Shown one piece after another: positions 15,419-18,101 of a stretch of DNA of 18,101 nucleotides. How positions within the stretch are numbered: the stretch's first letter is position 1; the number at the start of each line of letters is the position of its first letter. The stretch lies in assembly GCA_037384225.1 (NCBI GenBank), contig JARROD010000031.1:1-18101 (forward strand), in the 5' to 3' direction. The notes under the pieces were generated by a model. That model was not told the origin of the DNA and searched no databases. It saw only the letters and a program-made list of their open reading frames with translations. Origin of the DNA: JARROD01 sp037384225. GTDB lineage: Bacteria > Pseudomonadota > Gammaproteobacteria > Pseudomonadales > Cellvibrionaceae. Made by a program: the position numbers and the translations under genes.

Positions 15419-16510
15419 TCAGTCGCGCGGCCAGAGGTGCCCGGGCACGTAGAGTTCGCCGCGACTGAGGGCGCGGGCTGTGCGCAAAAGACCGGCGCGC
15501 TGGATTTCCGGCGCCCCGGCACTGCCCTTCACCTCCAGCTCCACGGAAAATTCACCGCACGGGTGTTCTACCGACATCTGTTTCGAAGTCCCCCCGGGTA
15601 CTTCCGCAACATCCGCCGCCACCGAACCCGGCAGAATCGCCGCCGTCGCCACCGACACTGCGCCCAGCACACCTATGGCGGCATGACAAACATGGGGGAT
15701 AAATTTTCGCGTACACAGACTGCCGCCGGCCCGCGGTGGGGCTACCAGGCTCATTTTCGGCACCACTTTGGCGCTTACATCGCCGAGGTTCATAGCCGGC
15801 CCGGCCTGCAGCCGAATCGCTTCCAGACGCTGTTTCAGCGCTTCGTTGGCATTGAGTTCAGCCGCGCTCTCATACCCGGAGATTTCCAGATCGGCGGCTC
15901 TCAGTACCACCACTGGCATGCCGTTATCGATACAGGTGACTTCCACGCCTTCAAAGCGATCCCGCAGCCGTCCGGTTGGCAGCAGTGCGCCACAAGCTGA
16001 GCCGGCAACATCCAGGTAATCACAGATCACTGGCGCCGCGGTGCCCGGGGCGCCGTCGATGCGCGCCGCTCCCTGGTATTCAACCCGGCCATCGGGCGTC
16101 TGCACTGTGACTTCGCACAGATTGCCGCTGTTGACCATATAGATGCGTACCCGGGTTTCGTCGCTCGCCGCCCGCAGCAGACCGGTCTCGAGCGCGAAAG
16201 GTGCAACCCCGGCGAGAATATTGCCGCAGTTCTGAGTCGTATCCACCCTCCCCTTACCCACGACTACCTGTGCAAACAGATAGTCGAGATCGGCGTCGGG
16301 ACGCTCGGAGAGACTCACGACGGCGACCTTGCTGGTCAATGGATCGGCACCGCCCAGGCCGTCGACCTGGCGCGCATCGGCACCGCCCATCGCCGCCACC
16401 AGAACGGCTTCGCGAACGTCGGGATCGGAAGGTAAATCATCGGCGTGAAAATAAAGCCCCTTGGAACTGCCGCCCCGCAACTGCATGTAGGGTATTGCTG
16501 TCTGTTTCAT
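15419..16510 (-). CDS. galD: 4-oxalomesaconate tautomerase/isomerase (PrpF family, LigU/GalD)
   Basis: This enzyme shifts the keto-enol or double-bond isomers of 4-oxalomesaconate to the form used by the hydratase. The 363-residue protein is a PrpF-type member of the diaminopimelate-epimerase fold. It opens with IPYMQLRGGSSKGLYF, the family hallmark. PLTSKVAVVS (K61) and TTQNCGNILAGVAPFALE (C95) correspond, with a constant offset of five, to K66 and C100 that I recall for Sphingobium LigU. FIPHVCHAAIGVLGAVSVATAA lies in the second half. GalD of Pseudomonas putida is described as a tautomerase and LigU as an allylic isomerase. The LigJ-type hydratase here argues slightly for the LigU reaction, and sequence alone cannot settle it. 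It is the second gene of the operon, 106 bp after pobA and 81 bp before ligK. Confidence 0.9.
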   Translation of the reverse strand: MKQTAIPYMQLRGGSSKGLYFHADDLPSDPDVREAVLVAAMGGADARQVDGLGGADPLTSKVAVVSLSERPDADLDYLFAQVVVGKGRVDTTQNCGNILAGVAPFALETGLLRAASDETRVRIYMVNSGNLCEVTVQTPDGRVEYQGAARIDGAPGTAAPVICDYLDVAGSACGALLPTGRLRDRFEGVEVTCIDNGMPVVVLRAADLEISGYESAAELNANEALKQRLEAIRLQAGPAMNLGDVSAKVVPKMSLVAPPRAGGSLCTRKFIPHVCHAAIGVLGAVSVATAAILPGSVAADVAEVPGGTSKQMSVEHPCGEFSVELEVKGSAGAPEIQRAGLLRTARALSRGELYVPGHLWPRD

Positions 16511-16616
16511 CTTGAGCCCCGCCCTGGAAGGATGTTACAACGTCAATCTTTTTAACACTAAACCAAGGTGAAACCCGCATGACTTTTGTTTGTCAGCGGA
16601 TGACTTTTTGGATGTT
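16511..16616 (-). other. pobA-galD intergenic gap with short direct repeats
   Basis: Read on the minus strand, AAAAGTCATCCG and AAAAGTCATGCG occur 25 bp apart just after the pobA stop. No convincing hairpin plus T-run and no good -35/-10 pair is seen, so I treat pobA and galD as one transcript. The galD Shine-Dalgarno is weak (GGGG about 6 nt before ATG). Confidence 0.4.
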
Positions 16617-17798
16617 TTACTCCAGGGGCTCGAAGGGTAAACCAACATAGTTCTCCGCGATGGTAATTTTACCCGCCTCGGAACCGAGCAGGTAATCCAG
16701 TTCCGCCATTTGAATACGGGAACCGAAATCATCACCGGGGAAACGGTGCAACATCGACGTCATCCACCAGGAGAAACGCTCCGCTTTCCAGATTCTGCGC
16801 AGGCAGATGGGGGAGTATTGTTCCAGCAGCTCAGTACGCCCCTCGCGAAAAACAGCCAGCAGGATGCGGTACAGGGTGCTGACATCGCTGGCAGCCAGAT
16901 TGAGCCCCTTGGCCCCGGTCGGCGGCACAATATGTGCCGCGTCGCCGAGCAGAAACAGTCGCCCGAACTGCATCGGTTCAACGACAAAGCTGCGCAACGG
17001 CGCAATGCTTTTCTCGATCGATGGCCCGGTTACCAGGGACGTAGCGACTTGCGCCGGCAGCCGGGTTTTCAACTCATCCCAAAAACGTTGATCGGACCAA
17101 TCATCGATATTGTCATCGAGTGAAACCTGAAGGTAATAGCGGCTCAACGACTGGGAACGCATACTGCACAGCGCAAATCCGCGTTCATGGTTGGCATAAA
17201 TGAGTTCCGGGGAGACCGGCGGCGTTCTCGACAGCACCCCCAGCCAACCGAAGGGGTAAACCCGTTCAAAGCTTTGCAACACGCCGTCGGGAATCGACTG
17301 CCGGCACACGCCGTGGTAACCATCGCAACCGGCGATATAATCACAGTGCACGGTGACGGTTTTACCCCCGGCCTCAAAACTGACCGAAGGGGCATCGGAG
17401 TCGATATCGTTCAGGTGCACGTTGCGCGCCTGGTAGATAGTTTTTGCACCCGCCGCCTCCCGGGCTTCCATCAAATCCAGCGTCAACTCCGTCTGCCCGT
17501 AAACCATCACCGTCTTGCCGTTGGTTAAACGCTTCAGATCGAGGCGCTCACGACGCCCGGCAAAGGCGATGTCAAAGCCTTCGTGGACATCGCCTTCGCG
17601 ATCCATGCGCCCTGCCACATTAGCCTCGCGCAGCAAATCCACAGTCACCTGCTCCAACACCCCCGCCCGGATGCGGCTCAGCACATGCTCGCGGGCATGC
17701 TTTTCCAAAATCAAGGTGTCGATACCCTGATTATACAGCAACTGCCCCAATAACAATCCAGACGGACCTGACCCGACAATAACCACTTGCGTTTTCAT
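16617..17798 (-). CDS. pobA: p-Hydroxybenzoate 3-monooxygenase (PobA)
   Basis: PobA is an FAD-dependent hydroxylase that turns 4-hydroxybenzoate into protocatechuate using NADPH and O2. At 393 residues it is within one residue of the Pseudomonas enzyme. The dinucleotide motif is VGSGPSG (8-14). LSRIRAGVLEQ near 40-50 is the NADPH/FAD-contact loop. LIYANHERGFALCSMRSQS (199-217) carries Y201, S212 and R214, with R220 following, the same numbers as the substrate-binding residues of P. fluorescens PobA. Y384 corresponds to its Y385. GDAAHIVPPTGAKGLNLA is the second FAD motif and includes the conserved active-site proline. All substrate residues are intact, so activity is expected. AGGAG lies 5 nt before the ATG. 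It is the first gene of the catabolic operon and feeds protocatechuate to it. Confidence 0.97.
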   Translation of the reverse strand: MKTQVVIVGSGPSGLLLGQLLYNQGIDTLILEKHAREHVLSRIRAGVLEQVTVDLLREANVAGRMDREGDVHEGFDIAFAGRRERLDLKRLTNGKTVMVYGQTELTLDLMEAREAAGAKTIYQARNVHLNDIDSDAPSVSFEAGGKTVTVHCDYIAGCDGYHGVCRQSIPDGVLQSFERVYPFGWLGVLSRTPPVSPELIYANHERGFALCSMRSQSLSRYYLQVSLDDNIDDWSDQRFWDELKTRLPAQVATSLVTGPSIEKSIAPLRSFVVEPMQFGRLFLLGDAAHIVPPTGAKGLNLAASDVSTLYRILLAVFREGRTELLEQYSPICLRRIWKAERFSWWMTSMLHRFPGDDFGSRIQMAELDYLLGSEAGKITIAENYVGLPFEPLE

Positions 17799-17811
17799 TT
17801 ACGCTCCTACC

Positions 17812-17882
17812 ATTGTCCTTACAGCGACAATTTAATGAGACAAAAGACAGCGACACCCGCATCGCGACCAAGCCGTCTCATT
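17812..17882 (-). promoter_or_regulatory. pobA 5' untranslated region with hairpins and direct repeats
   Basis: Arms AATGAGAC (17834-17841) and GTCTCATT (17875-17882) can close an 8-bp stem just after the predicted transcription start. A second small inverted repeat ATTGTC/GACAAT (17812-17817, 17826-17831) sits immediately before the Shine-Dalgarno AGGAG (17804-17808). The 9-mer TGTCGCTGT (minus strand) occurs twice, at 17847-17855 and 17821-17829. The arrangement suggests leader-mediated or operator-mediated control. The T-run at 17881-17898 follows the 8-bp stem only on the plus strand, where no gene ends. Confidence 0.45.
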
Positions 17883-17888
17883 TTTATT

Positions 17889-17916
17889 TTTATATTTTAC
17901 CTATGGAAAATAGCAA
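17889..17916 (-). promoter_or_regulatory. Candidate core promoter of the pobA operon
   Basis: On the minus strand TTGCTA (17911-17916, 4 of 6) and TATAAA (17889-17894, 5 of 6) are separated by 16 bp. Transcription would start near 17882, giving a leader of about 84 nt. The region is very AT-rich, so other -10 boxes (for example TAAAAT slightly upstream) are possible. The weak -35 would suit an activator-dependent promoter. Confidence 0.45.
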
Positions 17917-17977
17917 AATAAGGCAGATTTCAGACTCAAACTTGGATTTTTCGCGTATTTTCAGTACGCTTCCTGGA

Positions 17978-17993
17978 TATTTGTGACCAAATA
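17978..17993. promoter_or_regulatory. Candidate operator: TATTTG-N4-CAAATA palindrome
   Basis: The 16-bp dyad TATTTGTGACCAAATA lies about 60 bp upstream of the predicted -35 of pobA. Size and symmetry suit a dimeric winged-helix or activator protein. The MarR-type regulator at the far end of the operon or an unlinked PobR-type activator are candidates. I found no second copy near marR, so assignment is open. In the 303-bp stretch 17799-18101 no coding sequence is visible. Confidence 0.4.
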
Positions 17994-18025
17994 CAAGATA
18001 TGGGTATCACATCAAAGCGGACAAC

Positions 18026-18092
18026 GTAACGTCTCAATAACCCGGGGCAGGCACAGTGTCAGGCGGACGTCCGGCGGTCGTTGAGACGTTAC
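18026..18092. repeat. Dispersed imperfect palindrome, copy 3
   Basis: Arms GTAACGTCTCAA (18026-18037) and TTGAGACGTTAC (18081-18092) are perfect reverse complements. The left arm continues TAACCCGGGG, as in the copies at 1566 and 8031. The centre contains ACAGTGT, shared with copy 2, and a 10-bp palindrome CGGACGTCCG (18064-18073). It is upstream of the catabolic operon, about 110 bp beyond its predicted -35. Confidence 0.75.
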
Positions 18093-18101
18093 AAGTTACA
18101 C

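Noticed and set aside
15272..16000. Plus-strand open frame of 242 codons opposite galD
   Set aside because: It overlaps the confident galD coding sequence, has low-complexity composition, and shows no motif or ribosome-binding site.
17834..17882. Further copy of the TCTCAATAACCC palindrome family
   Set aside because: It shares TTAATGAGA with copy 2, but the arms are in the opposite (inside-out) orientation and lack the CCCGGG core.
17834..17898. Rho-independent terminator on the plus strand before pobA
   Set aside because: The 8-bp stem followed by a T-rich run looks suggestive, but the loop is 33 nt and no plus-strand gene ends here. A leader structure of pobA is the simpler reading.

Overview
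The window is about 18 kb of moderately GC-rich bacterial chromosome. It fits a gammaproteobacterium, possibly of the Cellvibrionales/Pseudomonadales type. That placement rests on the E. coli-like TrmH, NfuA, class-I DAHP synthase and tRNA-Pro(CGG) and is an impression, not a phylogenetic result.

Left part (1-1651): repeats, a tRNA-Pro(CGG) gene with a near-consensus promoter, and trmH (tRNA Gm18 methyltransferase) on the opposite strand. A gene-free stretch of about 475 bp follows, holding the trmH promoter, a cluster of DnaA-box-like sites and an imperfect palindrome of a dispersed family. The trmH and tRNA-Pro promoters share the 13-mer TATAATGCGCGCC, with a GC-rich discriminator, which suggests common growth-rate or stringent control.

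Middle (1652-9300, + strand): two overlapping genes encode an AddAB-like helicase-nuclease pair. The first is an AddB-like protein with an inactivated helicase part and a PD-(D/E)XK nuclease. The second is an AddA-like UvrD-family helicase with its own C-terminal nuclease. The pair is bracketed by two copies of the palindrome family, and the second copy supplies the stop codon of the addA-like gene. A type-I DAHP synthase gene follows, preceded by a 36-bp perfect palindrome and followed by a hairpin shared with the convergent nfuA.

Right part (9353-17798, - strand, read right to left): a catabolic operon pobA - galD/ligU - ligK - ligJ - ligI - ligC - aldo/keto reductase, then a MarR-type regulator and nfuA. 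The catabolic genes convert 4-hydroxybenzoate to protocatechuate (PobA). After 4,5-cleavage they carry the product through CHMS, PDC and 4-oxalomesaconate to pyruvate and oxaloacetate. The ring-cleavage dioxygenase (LigAB) and any uptake transporter are absent from the window. The aldo/keto reductase is translationally coupled to ligC and has no assigned step.

I see no CRISPR array, prophage, transposase or defence island. The least explained items are the dispersed palindrome family, the long hairpin abutting the tRNA promoter, the 36-bp palindrome before the DAHP synthase gene, the DnaA-box cluster, and the aldo/keto reductase.
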